64,000 bases of DNA from Pseudonocardia sp. ICBG1293 (lineage in GTDB: Bacteria > Actinomycetota > Actinomycetes > Mycobacteriales > Pseudonocardiaceae). Position 1 is the stretch's first letter. Every line of letters starts with the position of its first letter. The notes under the pieces were generated by a model that saw nothing but the letters and a program-made list of their open reading frames with translations, was not told the DNA's origin and did not search any database. The DNA is taken from contig NZ_JAHLEL010000038.1 of assembly GCF_020131355.1 (NCBI RefSeq), forward strand, positions 806,001 to 870,000, written 5' to 3'. Of the stretch, positions 21,427 to 29,918 are shown piece by piece. Position numbers and translations under genes: made by a program.

Positions 21427-22431
21427 GAGCGTCCGGCAGTAGAGGTGGCCGTGTGTCGGTGTTGGTAGAGACACGGACCTGCAAGTGATCATGGGATTGC
21501 TGATGTCCTGATGATCGTGTGGAGAGTCCGTGCCTCTGCTGCCAGCATCTCTGATCGAGCCCTTGTGGGGCGAGTTCGCCGCTCTGATCGGGTCTGACCG
21601 GCCCGAGTTCGACCCGGCCCATCCGTGGGGCTGTCACCGTCGCCGGATCTCTGATCGGGTCGTGTTCGACCACGTCGTTGCCGCTCTGGTGCACGGTAGT
21701 GGCTACGAACGCATCGCCACGCCGGGTTGCTCGGACCGCACCATCCGCCGCCGTCTCGATGACTGGGCCACCGCGGGAGTCAGCGAGGAACTGCTCCGCA
21801 CCGCGCTGGCCGGTTACGACCAGATACTCGGCCTGGATCTTGACGATCTGGCGGTCGACGGATCGATCACCAAGGCACCAGGCGGAGGCGAGGTGGCCGG
21901 CCGCAGCCCTGTCGGCCGCGGCAAGCAGGGCACGAAACGGTCCGTGGCCTGCGATGACCAGGGCATCCCGCTGCACCTGGTCGCGGCGCGAGCCAACGAC
22001 CATGACTCGCCCCTGCTGGAACCGACCTTGACCGGCATCGTGACGATGATCGGCCCGCTGCCCCGCCACCGCGACGCCCACGGTGGTGATCTGTTCCCGA
22101 CCGTGCACCTGGACCGCGGCTATGACTCCGGCAAGACCCGTACTCTGCTGCACACCCTGGGCTTCACCGGCGAGATCGCGACCACGGGGGTCCCGGCTCC
22201 GATCCAGGCAGGACGACGGTGGCCCATCGAGCGCACGCACTCCTGGATGAACGGCTACGGCAAGCTGCGCCGGTTCACCGATCGCCGGAAGATCATCGTC
22301 GAGTTCTACCTCAACCTCGCCGCCGCGCTCACCGTGATCCGCCGGCTGATCAACCGTGCCCGCAGCCGCTACCGCTGGACAACCCGACCCACGACCCGTC
22401 GACTCCGATAACCATCAATCGCCGGACGCTC
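21427..22431 (+). mobile_element. IS5-family element IS-B (1005 bp)
   Basis: Inverted ends GAGCGTCCGGC at 21427 and its complement at 22421-22431. Flanked by TAA at 21424-21426 and 22432-22434, the T-N-A target duplication typical of the IS1031-like branch of IS5. It lies exactly between two MITE copies, so the right TAA of one is the left TAA of the other. It appears intact. Confidence 0.8.
21530..22411 (+). CDS. IS-B transposase, IS5 family
   Basis: Intact DDE transposase of 293 aa. Helix-turn-helix region SDRTIRRRLDDWATAG; first Asp in LAVDGSITKAP; second Asp in VHLDRGYDSGKTR; Glu in WPIERTHSWMNGYGKLRRFTDRR, the Y-(2)-R-(3)-E type signature of IS5. It catalyses cut-and-paste transposition of IS-B and should be functional, since both inverted repeats are present. 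Start: TTG/GTG codons near 21530 are possible (GTGCCTCTGCTG); the frame is open from there. Confidence 0.85.
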   Translation: MPLLPASLIEPLWGEFAALIGSDRPEFDPAHPWGCHRRRISDRVVFDHVVAALVHGSGYERIATPGCSDRTIRRRLDDWATAGVSEELLRTALAGYDQILGLDLDDLAVDGSITKAPGGGEVAGRSPVGRGKQGTKRSVACDDQGIPLHLVAARANDHDSPLLEPTLTGIVTMIGPLPRHRDAHGGDLFPTVHLDRGYDSGKTRTLLHTLGFTGEIATTGVPAPIQAGRRWPIERTHSWMNGYGKLRRFTDRRKIIVEFYLNLAAALTVIRRLINRARSRYRWTTRPTTRRLR

Positions 22432-22434
22432 TAA

Positions 22435-22555
22435 GAGGTCGTTTCAGAACGACTTGTCGAGTTTCCATTGACCCCTCGACGACAGATCAAACGGCAGGTC
22501 AGATAGCCGCTTGTCGTCTACAACAGACACGTCGACCTCGTTCTGAAATGACCTC
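22435..22555 (+). repeat. 121-bp MITE-like element, copy 2
   Basis: Identical to the copies at 21303 and 24448 and in the same orientation. TAA flanks it at 22432-22434 and 22556-22558. With copy 1 it brackets IS-B, so the block TAA-MITE-TAA-IS-B-TAA-MITE-TAA may be a composite unit or the result of serial insertions. Confidence 0.8.
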
Positions 22556-22909
22556 TAAGGCCTACTCCTCACGCGCCATCCGCGCCCACCTGCGCGGACG
22601 ACGGATCGTCGCGGTCATCCCGGAGCCGGCTGACCAGCAGGGACACCGGAAACGACGCGGCACACGCGGCGGCCGAACACCGGCGTTCGACCGGGTCGAC
22701 TACCGCGGCCGCAACGTCGTCGAACGCGGGTTCTGCGAGGTCAAGCAGTGGCGCGGCCTCGCGACCCGCTACGACAAGCTCGCGCTGACCTTCCGCGGCG
22801 GAGTTGCACTGAAGGCCATCGTCACCTGGTTGCGCACTTTAGAGGTCGTTTCAGAAGTCGGCGTGTCGGTCCTGTGTGGATCGGCGCTGGTAGCTGATCA
22901 TGTCCGGTC

Positions 22910-23755
22910 GTGGCGCGGCGATCTTGTGTCGAGCGATTGGTGAGCGACGAGCTGTGGGCGCTGGTGGAGCCGCTGCTGCCCAAGCCGCGCAAGCACAAGC
23001 GGGGACGGACAGGCCGTCCGCGGGTGCCGGATCGGGCCGCTCTGGCCGGGATCGTGTTCGTGCTCAAGACCGGGATCAGCTGGAACGCGCTGCCCGCCGA
23101 GCTCGGCTGTGGGTCCGGAGTGACCTGCTGGCGGCGGCTACGGCAGTGGCAGCAGGCCGGGGTCTGGGCCCAGCTGCACCGGGTGATGCTCGACCGCCTC
23201 GCCCAGCAGGGCCTGCTGGACTGGTCGCGGGCGGCGGTGGACAGCGTGAGCGTGCGGGCCAAGCGCCGCGGCGAGGCCACCGGGCCCTCGCCGACCGATC
23301 GCGGGAAGGCGGGCAGCAAGTACCACGTGCTCTGCGACCGAGGCGGGCTCCCGCTGCATGCGCTGGTCACCGGGGCGAACGCCCACGACAGTCGGATGCT
23401 CGCCCCGCTGCTGGACACCAACCCCGGCGTCCGCGAACGGGCGGGACAGCCGGGGCGTCCGCGACGTCGGCCGGACAAGGTGCACGCCGACAAGGGCTAC
23501 GACTATCCCCGCTGCCGCCGCTACCTGAGTGGGCGTGGGATCGGGGTGCGGATCGCCCGGCGCGGGATCGAGGACTCCACCCGGCTCGGGCGGGTCCGCT
23601 GGGTCGTCGAGTGCACCATGTCCTGGCTGCTGGACTTCCGCCGCCTCGCGCTGCGCTACGACCGCGCCGAATCCACGATCACCGCGCTGTTATCGCTGGC
23701 CTGCGCCCTGATCTGCCACCGCCGCCTCACCAAGCCGAAGCCGAAGCCGAAGTGA
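22910..23755 (+). CDS. IS-C transposase, IS5 family
   Basis: Intact 281-aa DDE transposase. N-terminal helical domain (LVSDELWALVEPLLPKP), first Asp in AAVDSVSVRAKRRG, second Asp in VHADKGYDYPRCRRYL, Glu in VRWVVECTMSWLLDFRRLALRYDR. The tail is a run of Lys-Pro. GTG 22910 is the likely start; the GTG at 22940 (VSDELW) is also possible. It likely mobilises IS-C and, because the ends match, the 121-bp MITEs. Confidence 0.85.
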   Translation: MARRSCVERLVSDELWALVEPLLPKPRKHKRGRTGRPRVPDRAALAGIVFVLKTGISWNALPAELGCGSGVTCWRRLRQWQQAGVWAQLHRVMLDRLAQQGLLDWSRAAVDSVSVRAKRRGEATGPSPTDRGKAGSKYHVLCDRGGLPLHALVTGANAHDSRMLAPLLDTNPGVRERAGQPGRPRRRPDKVHADKGYDYPRCRRYLSGRGIGVRIARRGIEDSTRLGRVRWVVECTMSWLLDFRRLALRYDRAESTITALLSLACALICHRRLTKPKPKPK

Positions 23756-23786
23756 TGGTCGACCCAGCCCTCGCTGAGGCACTCGC

Positions 23787-24380
23787 CTACGAGGTCGGGG
23801 CCAGCGGCCGCCAGGCCAGCCACTCCAAGGCCCGGTCGGCCTCGTCAGGGTCGAAGCGGTGCGGGTCGAACGGCCCGCCCGCCCACTCCAGGCGCTCGGC
23901 GCGGTCGGGATGGTCAGGGTCGGCGAGCACGGCCTGGAAGTCCTCATACCCCCCGATCCCGCCGACGTCCTCGGGCGGGCACGCCCCCTGCCCGGCGACG
24001 CATCGCGGATAGCACACTCCCGGCTCGACGGCCGCGACCGCCTCGACGGTGATCTCGTGGGCCCAGTTGTCACCGAAGTCGTAGACGTAACCGAACCGGT
24101 CACCAGCCTTGACCAGCCGAAACAGCTTCTCTTTCGTCTCGTCGGCGACATCCTGTCCGGGCCAGTCCGGGTCTGGGATCCCGTAGCGGCGCCCGACGAT
24201 CTCGAACTCGTGCAGATGAGAGTTCGTCCAGCCCATCACTGACTGCACCACCTCGTGTAACACCGCCAAGTCGACCTCGCCCGGCACCTGCACCCGACGC
24301 CGGACCGCCGGCACCACCTCGGTCAGGACGATCTCCAACTCGAAAATCTTCGTCTTCTCAGACACACGAGGCGCGACCAT
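23787..24380 (-). CDS. Plasmid pRiA4b ORF-3-like protein (IS passenger)
   Basis: A 197-aa protein of the pRiA4b_Orf3 family, recognised by the core FELEIVLTEVVPAVRRRVQVPG, LAVLHEVVQSVMGWTNSHLHEF, and YVYDFGDNWAHEITVE, followed by a Cys-containing segment (CYPRCVAGQGACPPEDVGG) that often precedes the end in this family. Its biochemical role is unknown. It lies wholly inside the inverted repeats of IS-C, 31 bp after the convergent transposase gene, so it moves with the element. ATG 24380 is the start. The preceding region to the IS end is only 64 bp, so its promoter must be inside the element. Confidence 0.85.
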   Translation of the reverse strand: MVAPRVSEKTKIFELEIVLTEVVPAVRRRVQVPGEVDLAVLHEVVQSVMGWTNSHLHEFEIVGRRYGIPDPDWPGQDVADETKEKLFRLVKAGDRFGYVYDFGDNWAHEITVEAVAAVEPGVCYPRCVAGQGACPPEDVGGIGGYEDFQAVLADPDHPDRAERLEWAGGPFDPHRFDPDEADRALEWLAWRPLAPTS

Positions 24381-24447
24381 CAGCCGATGCTGCCAGCCCC
24401 GCCGTCACCGGCAGAACCGGGCCCACCACTTCTGAAACGACGTCTTA

Positions 24448-24568
24448 GAGGTCGTTTCAGAACGACTTGTCGAGTTTCCATTGACCCCTCGACGACAGAT
24501 CAAACGGCAGGTCAGATAGCCGCTTGTCGTCTACAACAGACACGTCGACCTCGTTCTGAAATGACCTC
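24448..24568 (+). repeat. 121-bp MITE-like element, copy 3
   Basis: Identical to copies 1 and 2, same orientation, flanked by TTA at 24445-24447 and 24569-24571. The left TTA is also the right target duplication of IS-C, so the two elements are abutted by insertion into the same T-N-A site. The right TTA belongs to the end of IS-A. Confidence 0.8.
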
Positions 24569-24585
24569 TTAGGAGACACGCCCTA

Positions 24586-25708
24586 GTGTTGCGGTAACTA
24601 GGTTACTTTACTCACGGGCTGGTTTACGGGATCATGAGCTGTGCCGTTGACTGTGACCGTGGACGTTCCGGCCGCCGACCGCGAGGTGTTGGAGTCCTGG
24701 CTGCGTTCCTCGTCGGTTTCGGCGGGACTGGCCCGACGGGGCAGGATCGTGTTGCTGGCCGCGGACGGGGTGGCGGTCAAGGACATCGTCACACTGGTCG
24801 GGGCGTCGAAGGCGACGGTGATCGGGTGGAAGAAGCGTTACGCCGCTGAGGGGATCGCCGGGCTGGCCGACCGGCCCAAGGCGGGCCGGCCGCCGGTGAT
24901 CGACGAGGTCGCGGTCGTGCTCGCCACGCTGGAACCGCCGCCTGAGCGGCTCGGAGTCACGCACTGGTCGTCACGGCTGCTCGGTGCCGAGCTCGGGATC
25001 TCCCACGTGTGGATCGGCAAGATTTGGCGGCGGTGGGGGCTGCAGCCGTGGAAGTCCGAGACGTTCAAGTTCTCCACCGATCCCGAGCTCGAAGCCAAGG
25101 TCCGCGACATCGTCGGGTTGTATCTGAACCCGCCGGACAAGGCCGTCGTGCTCTGCGTCGACGAGAAATCCCAGGTCCAGGCCCTGGACCGGACAGCGCC
25201 GATCCTGCCGATCATGCCCGGTATCCCGGAGAAACGGACGCATGACTACGTCCGTCACGGCACCACCACGCTGTTCGCGGCGTTAGAGGTCGCGACCGGG
25301 CGGGTCGAGCAGGCGTGCCTGCCGCGGCATCGCCATCAGGAGTTCCTGCGGTTCCTCAAGCAGGTCGCGAAGGCCTACCCGCGGCGCAAGCTGCACCTGG
25401 TGGTGGACAACTACGCGACCCACAAGCACCCCGCAGTGAAGGCCTGGCTGGCCCGCAACCCGCGGATCACCCTGCACTTCACCCCGACCTCGGGATCGTG
25501 GCTGAACATGGTCGAGGTCTTTTTCGGGGTCATCACCCGCCAGGCCATTCGCCGTGGCAGCTTCGGCAGCGTCAGAGAACTGATCGGCGCGATCGGCCGG
25601 TTCATCGACGGCTGGAACGAACGCTGCCACCCGTTCATCTGGACCAAACCCGCAGACCACCTACTCAACCACTGCCGACCCGGTCAAAGAACATCGTTTA
25701 CGCGACAC
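24586..25708 (+). mobile_element. IS630-family element (1123 bp)
   Basis: Inverted ends GTGTTGCGGTAAC (left) and, in complement, GTGTCGCGTAAAC (right), flanked by the dinucleotide TA at 24584-24585 and 25709-25710, the hallmark of IS630/Tc1. It is inserted into the TA of the right-hand CTAG duplicate of IS-A, so it is younger than IS-A. It appears intact. Confidence 0.88.
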
Positions 25709-25711
25709 TAG
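24641..25711 (+). CDS. IS630 family transposase
   Basis: Intact 356-aa transposase. N-terminal HTH (VAVKDIVTLVGASKATVIGWKKRY) and a second HTH (LGISHVWIGKIWRRWGL) precede a DDE domain: LCVDEKSQVQAL (first Asp), HLVVDNYATHKH (second Asp) and GSWLNMVEVFFGVITRQAI (Glu). The GTG at 24641 is the start. The TAG stop at 25709-25711 is not encoded by the element: its first two bases are the TA target duplication and the third is host DNA. Confidence 0.9.
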   Translation: MPLTVTVDVPAADREVLESWLRSSSVSAGLARRGRIVLLAADGVAVKDIVTLVGASKATVIGWKKRYAAEGIAGLADRPKAGRPPVIDEVAVVLATLEPPPERLGVTHWSSRLLGAELGISHVWIGKIWRRWGLQPWKSETFKFSTDPELEAKVRDIVGLYLNPPDKAVVLCVDEKSQVQALDRTAPILPIMPGIPEKRTHDYVRHGTTTLFAALEVATGRVEQACLPRHRHQEFLRFLKQVAKAYPRRKLHLVVDNYATHKHPAVKAWLARNPRITLHFTPTSGSWLNMVEVFFGVITRQAIRRGSFGSVRELIGAIGRFIDGWNERCHPFIWTKPADHLLNHCRPGQRTSFTRH

Positions 25712-26414
25712 CCGAGCACGGTCCGGGCGGTGGCGCGCTCGCCCCGCGGGGCGACGGTGGTGAGCGCGAGCTCCTGCGGCCCCGGGGGCAGTGCACCGAC
25801 GACGATGTCCTGCGTGGTGGCGCGACCGCCGCAGGTGCCCGACCAGAGCACCCGGCCGGCCGTGGTCAGCGTGCAGGGCCCGGAGACGTACGGGTCGACC
25901 GGGGCCTCCCGGGTGGCCCGGACGTGCACGGTGCCGTCGGCGGCGCGGGCCGCGGTGATCGACATCGTGACGGCGCAGGGCGCCTGCTCGCCGAACGTGG
26001 TGAGCACGGCGGGCCCCGGCCCGGACGGGTTCCCGTCGACGTCGTGGTCGACCGCGTGCACCGACACCGTGAACGGCGCGAGGCAGTAGTCGCCGTACAC
26101 CGGGCCGCTCGCCGTCGTCCCGGTCGGCGCCGCGTGCAGCACCTCGCCGGTGGAGCCGCGGACCTCGACGACGTAGTCGGTGCGCAGCGCCCCGCCGTCG
26201 GTGGCGGGCGGGGACCAGGACACCTGCAGAGCCAGCCCGCGGGCGCCGCCGCCGGGGACCGCGGACACCTGCAGGGACTGCACCGGCCCCGGCGGGGCGG
26301 GCGCCGCGGCGGGGCCGGCGGGGCGGGTGCCGCCGCCGTCGTGAGCAGGACGGTGGCCGCCGCGGCCGCGAGGGCTGCGGTGGCGCGGACGAGGCGAGGA
26401 AGCGCTCGGGGCAC
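25708..26414 (-). pseudogene. Secreted fibronectin type III domain protein, frameshifted
   Basis: A signal peptide starts at GTG 26414 (VPRALPRLVRATAALAAAAATV...), with a basic n-region, an alanine-rich core and a Pro/Ala linker. It is in a different frame from the body of the protein. The body (from about 26310 to 25708) is an FN3-like beta-sandwich: LALQVSWSPPATDGG, DYVVEVRGSTG, and APFTVSVHAVDHDVDGNPSGPG are the strand and loop signatures; a second all-beta segment with two Cys pairs follows. One extra C in the Pro/Ala linker near 26300-26320 would join both frames, so this is either an assembly indel or a recent loss. The stop TAG is the CTAG half shared with the IS insertion site. The function is unknown; a secreted or lipid-anchored role is likely. 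Confidence 0.7.
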
Positions 26415-26545
26415 GTGGACTCCGGTTCCACAGACGACAGTGGCACCCCACGTATCGTTGCGTCGGAGAACTACGTCACACGACGGAGCTGACTACGCCC
26501 GTTCGGAGCAGTGTCCGGTCGCAGTATGTGCTGCCCGGGCTGCGA

Positions 26546-26770
26546 TCAGCCGCCGCAGCATCCACCGCCGCAGCAGCCCCCGCCGCCGGCCGGGGCCATC
26601 GCGGGCCGTGCCGGGCCGCCGGACCGGCCGCCCAGCGCGATCGTGGAGAGCAGCTTGACGGTGTCCGCGTGCCCGTGCGGGCAGTCCGCCGGGTCCGCGG
26701 ACGCGGCCATCGGCCGTTCGACCTCGAACGTCGTGGCGCACTCGCGGCAGCGGAACTCGTAGCGCGGCAT
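26546..26770 (-). CDS. FmdB family zinc ribbon protein
   Basis: Small 74-aa protein with the FmdB N terminus MPRYEFRCRECATTFEVERPM. Cys8 and Cys11 form the first knuckle. The second knuckle, normally CPxC, is here C30-P-H-G-H, so a histidine may replace the last cysteine. The rest is disordered and ends in a Gly/Cys run (GGGGCCGGGCCGG). FmdB proteins are called putative regulatory proteins but have no settled function. ATG 26770 is the only reasonable start. Its neighbours are not functionally related. Confidence 0.85.
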   Translation of the reverse strand: MPRYEFRCRECATTFEVERPMAASADPADCPHGHADTVKLLSTIALGGRSGGPARPAMAPAGGGGCCGGGCCGG

Positions 26771-26888
26771 GCCCGGATCCTACGACGCCCACCCCCCTCG
26801 GCCCCAGGCCTCGCGGTCCTCGGTCGGCTCCCGCTCCGGCTCCGCCCGGGGCCGCGTGCCGTCCGGGCGGAGCGGGGCCGGACGGGTG

Positions 26889-28907
26889 TCAGCGGCTGCG
26901 CAGCAGGCGCACCGAGCGGGGCGGCAGCACGACCGTCGCGCCCGCCTCCACCGGCGCGGTGTCGGCGGGGGTGCCGTCCGGCGTCGTGGAGTCCAGGACC
27001 GGGTCGAAACCGTGCTCGGCGGGCAGTACGCAGTCGACGGGCTCGTCCCCGGCGTGCAGGGCCAGCAGCCAGTAGTCGGCCAGCAGCACGACCAGGGTGC
27101 GGCGGCCGCCGTCGTGCCAGTCGCCGGGCTCCATCGGGCGCCCGGACGGGTCCCACCAGAGGACCTCGCCGTCGACGTAGAACTGGTCGCGGTGCAGGAC
27201 CGGGGACTCACGGCGCAGCGCGGCGACGCGGCCGGTGAACGCCTCCATCGCGGTGGTCTCGTCGGTGGTGGTCCAGTCGACCCAGGACGTCTCGTCGTCG
27301 CGGCAGTAGGCGTTGTTGTTGCCGCCCTGGGTGCGCCACCGCTCGTCGCCGCCGGTGATCATCGGGGTGCCGATCGACAGCAGCAGGGTCGCCATCATCG
27401 CCCGGGCGGTGGCGATGCGGGCGGCGCGGACGCCCGCATCCTCGGTCTCGCCCTCGACGCCGTGGTTCTGCGAGCGGTTGTCGTCGGTGCCGTCGCGGTT
27501 GTTCTCGCCGTTGCCCTCGTTGTGCTTGCGCTCGTAGGACACCAGGTCGCGCAGGGTGAAGCCGTCGTGCGCGGTGACGAAGTTGACCGAGGCCCACGGC
27601 CGGCGCCCGGACAGCTGGTAGATGTCGGAGCTGCCGGTCAGCCGCGACGCCAGCTCGGCCACGCCGCCGTGGCCCCGCCAGAAGTCGCGCACCGCGTCGC
27701 GGTAGCGACCGTTCCACTCCGACCAGGCGACGCCGAACCCGCCGACCCGGTAGCCCTCGCCGGTCGCGTCCCACGGCTCGGCGATCAGCTTGGTCGTCGA
27801 CAGCGTCGGGTCCTGCGCGATCGCGGTCAGCAGTGCGGAGTCCGGTGAGAACGGACCCGAGCGGGGCCGGCCCAGCACCGAGGCGAGGTCGATCCGGAAG
27901 CCGTCGACGCCGTAGGCGTGCACCCAGTGCCGCATGGCGTCGCACACCAGCCGGATCACCGTCGGGGAGCCGGCGTCGAGGGTGTTGCCGGTGCCGGTGA
28001 TGTCGGCGTCGTGCCCGGACCCGCCCAGCGAGTAGTACGCCCGCGCGTCCAGGCCGCGGTAGGACAGCGTGGTGCCGCCGACCCCGCCCTCACAGGTGTG
28101 GTTGGGGACGATGTCGAGGATGACCTCGATCCCGGCCGCGTGCAGGGTGTCGACCAGGTAGCGGAACTCGGCCACCTCGTTGCCGGGGTCCGAGGCGTAG
28201 CCGGCGTGCGGGGCGAGGAACCCGAGCGTGGCGTAGCCCCAGTAGTTCGACGCGCCCCGCTCCAGCAGCGGCGGCTCGGGCGCGTTGGCCTGCACCGGCA
28301 GCAGCTCGACGGCCGTCACCCCGGTCCGCTGCAGCTGCGCGATCACCGCCGGGTGGGCCAGGCCGAGGTAGGTGCCGCGGTGCGCCTCGGGCACCTCGGG
28401 GTGCAGCCTCGTCCAGCCGCGCACGTGGATCTCCGAGACCACCGTCTCCGACCACGGCACGTCCGGGCGGGTCGGGCGCGGTGCGGCGTCGGTGGAGGTG
28501 ACGACCGACAGCGGTACCGAGCCGAGCGAGTCGACGGTGCTCGGCCGGCCCGACATCGGGTCGCCGTCCCACCCGCGGGCGGCGACGACGTCGGTCACCC
28601 GGCCGGTGATCCGCGCGGCGTAGGGGTCGACGAGGATCTTGTGCGGGTTCGCCCGCAGACCGTCGAACGGCCGGTAGGGCCCGTGCACCCGGTAGCCGTA
28701 GCGCTGTCCGGGACGCACCCCGGGGACGTGGCCGTGCCACACGCCGAAGGTGTGCTCGCGCAGCTCGACCCGGCGCTCGGTGAGCTCCCCGCCGTCGGCG
28801 TCGGAGCCGTCGACCAGGCAGACCTCGACGGTCTCCGCGCTGGTCGTGGCGACCGCGAAGCGGGTCCCGTGGTCGTCGGGGTGGGCACCGAGAGGGAAGA
28901 CAGGCAC
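26889..28907 (-). CDS. glgX: Glycogen debranching enzyme GlgX (isoamylase type)
   Basis: GH13_11 enzyme of 672 aa that hydrolyses alpha-1,6 branches of phosphorylase-limit dextrin, completing glycogen breakdown with GlgP. N-terminal CBM48: GTRFAVATTSAETVEVCLVD and YGYRVHGPYRP. Barrel motifs: DIVPNHTCEGG (region I), VDGFRIDLASVLG (nucleophile Asp), LIAEPWDATGEGY (acid Glu), FVTAHDGFTLRDLVSY (third Asp), and HNEGNGENNRDGTDDN typical of GlgX/TreX. GTG 28907 (VPVFPLGAHPDD) is the likely start. Only 19 bp separate it from the divergent ABC gene, so promoters must overlap. The trehalose-producing partners TreY and TreZ are not in this window. Confidence 0.95.
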   Translation of the reverse strand: MPVFPLGAHPDDHGTRFAVATTSAETVEVCLVDGSDADGGELTERRVELREHTFGVWHGHVPGVRPGQRYGYRVHGPYRPFDGLRANPHKILVDPYAARITGRVTDVVAARGWDGDPMSGRPSTVDSLGSVPLSVVTSTDAAPRPTRPDVPWSETVVSEIHVRGWTRLHPEVPEAHRGTYLGLAHPAVIAQLQRTGVTAVELLPVQANAPEPPLLERGASNYWGYATLGFLAPHAGYASDPGNEVAEFRYLVDTLHAAGIEVILDIVPNHTCEGGVGGTTLSYRGLDARAYYSLGGSGHDADITGTGNTLDAGSPTVIRLVCDAMRHWVHAYGVDGFRIDLASVLGRPRSGPFSPDSALLTAIAQDPTLSTTKLIAEPWDATGEGYRVGGFGVAWSEWNGRYRDAVRDFWRGHGGVAELASRLTGSSDIYQLSGRRPWASVNFVTAHDGFTLRDLVSYERKHNEGNGENNRDGTDDNRSQNHGVEGETEDAGVRAARIATARAMMATLLLSIGTPMITGGDERWRTQGGNNNAYCRDDETSWVDWTTTDETTAMEAFTGRVAALRRESPVLHRDQFYVDGEVLWWDPSGRPMEPGDWHDGGRRTLVVLLADYWLLALHAGDEPVDCVLPAEHGFDPVLDSTTPDGTPADTAPVEAGATVVLPPRSVRLLRSR

Positions 28908-28926
28908 GGTCGGCCAGGATAGGGGG

Positions 28927-29766
<840 letters not shown>

Positions 29767-29918
29767 CCACCCCGTCCCACCCGGTGCGGCGACCTGCCAC
29801 CACCCGCGGCGACCGTCGCGCGGGTCGCCGCGCGCCGGGACGGGGCGCCGGGCCGCGCCGCCCGGTGCGGGGGCGGATCACAGCGTCCGGGGATCGCGGG
29901 GCGGATAGGGTCCGCTCC

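Larger units (their letters stand above)
22842..24444 (+). mobile_element. IS5-family element IS-C with passenger gene (1603 bp)
   Basis: Inverted ends GAGGTCGTTTCAGAAGT (left) and, at 24428-24444, its complement with one mismatch. Flanked by TTA at 22839-22841 and 24445-24447. It is longer than an ordinary IS5 element because it holds a second gene on the opposite strand (23787-24380) besides the transposase. The third MITE copy abuts its right end. Confidence 0.8.
20656..24582 (+). mobile_element. IS5-family element IS-A, interrupted by nested insertions
   Basis: Ends carry inverted repeats GGCGCGTCTCCTAA (left, 20656-20669) and its complement with one mismatch (24569-24582). The flanks are a CTAG target duplication (20652-20655 and 24583-24586). 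Removing the two inserted blocks (21303-22558 and 22842-24571) leaves 941 bp, a normal IS5-type length. It encodes one transposase in two frames. Insertion occurred exactly at the shared stop codon of glgP and the facing FN3 gene without damaging either. Confidence 0.85.
20703..24586 (+). pseudogene. IS-A transposase (IS5 family), split by insertions
   Basis: DDE transposase read in three pieces. Part one starts at GTG 20703 (VSRRAVLTDAQWDRLEP) and carries the first Asp (AVSVDSTIIRAHQH). At the G-run near 21056-21060 the frame moves by +1 (TGG then SNYKNLL), as in IS5 relatives annotated with programmed frameshifts. Part two ends at VRADK (21303), where a MITE-IS-B-MITE block sits. Part three resumes at 22557 with AYSSRAIRAHL, includes NVVERGFCEVKQWRG (the Glu of the DDE triad), and is cut again at 22841. 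The last codons (GGA GAC ACG CCC) are at 24572-24583, and the stop TAG comes from the target duplication. It is non-functional as it stands. Confidence 0.8.

Noticed and set aside
22356-22943. 195-codon frame spanning MITE 2 and the end of IS-A
   Set aside because: It is the third fragment of the broken IS-A transposase joined by chance to MITE and IS-C sequence, not a gene of its own.
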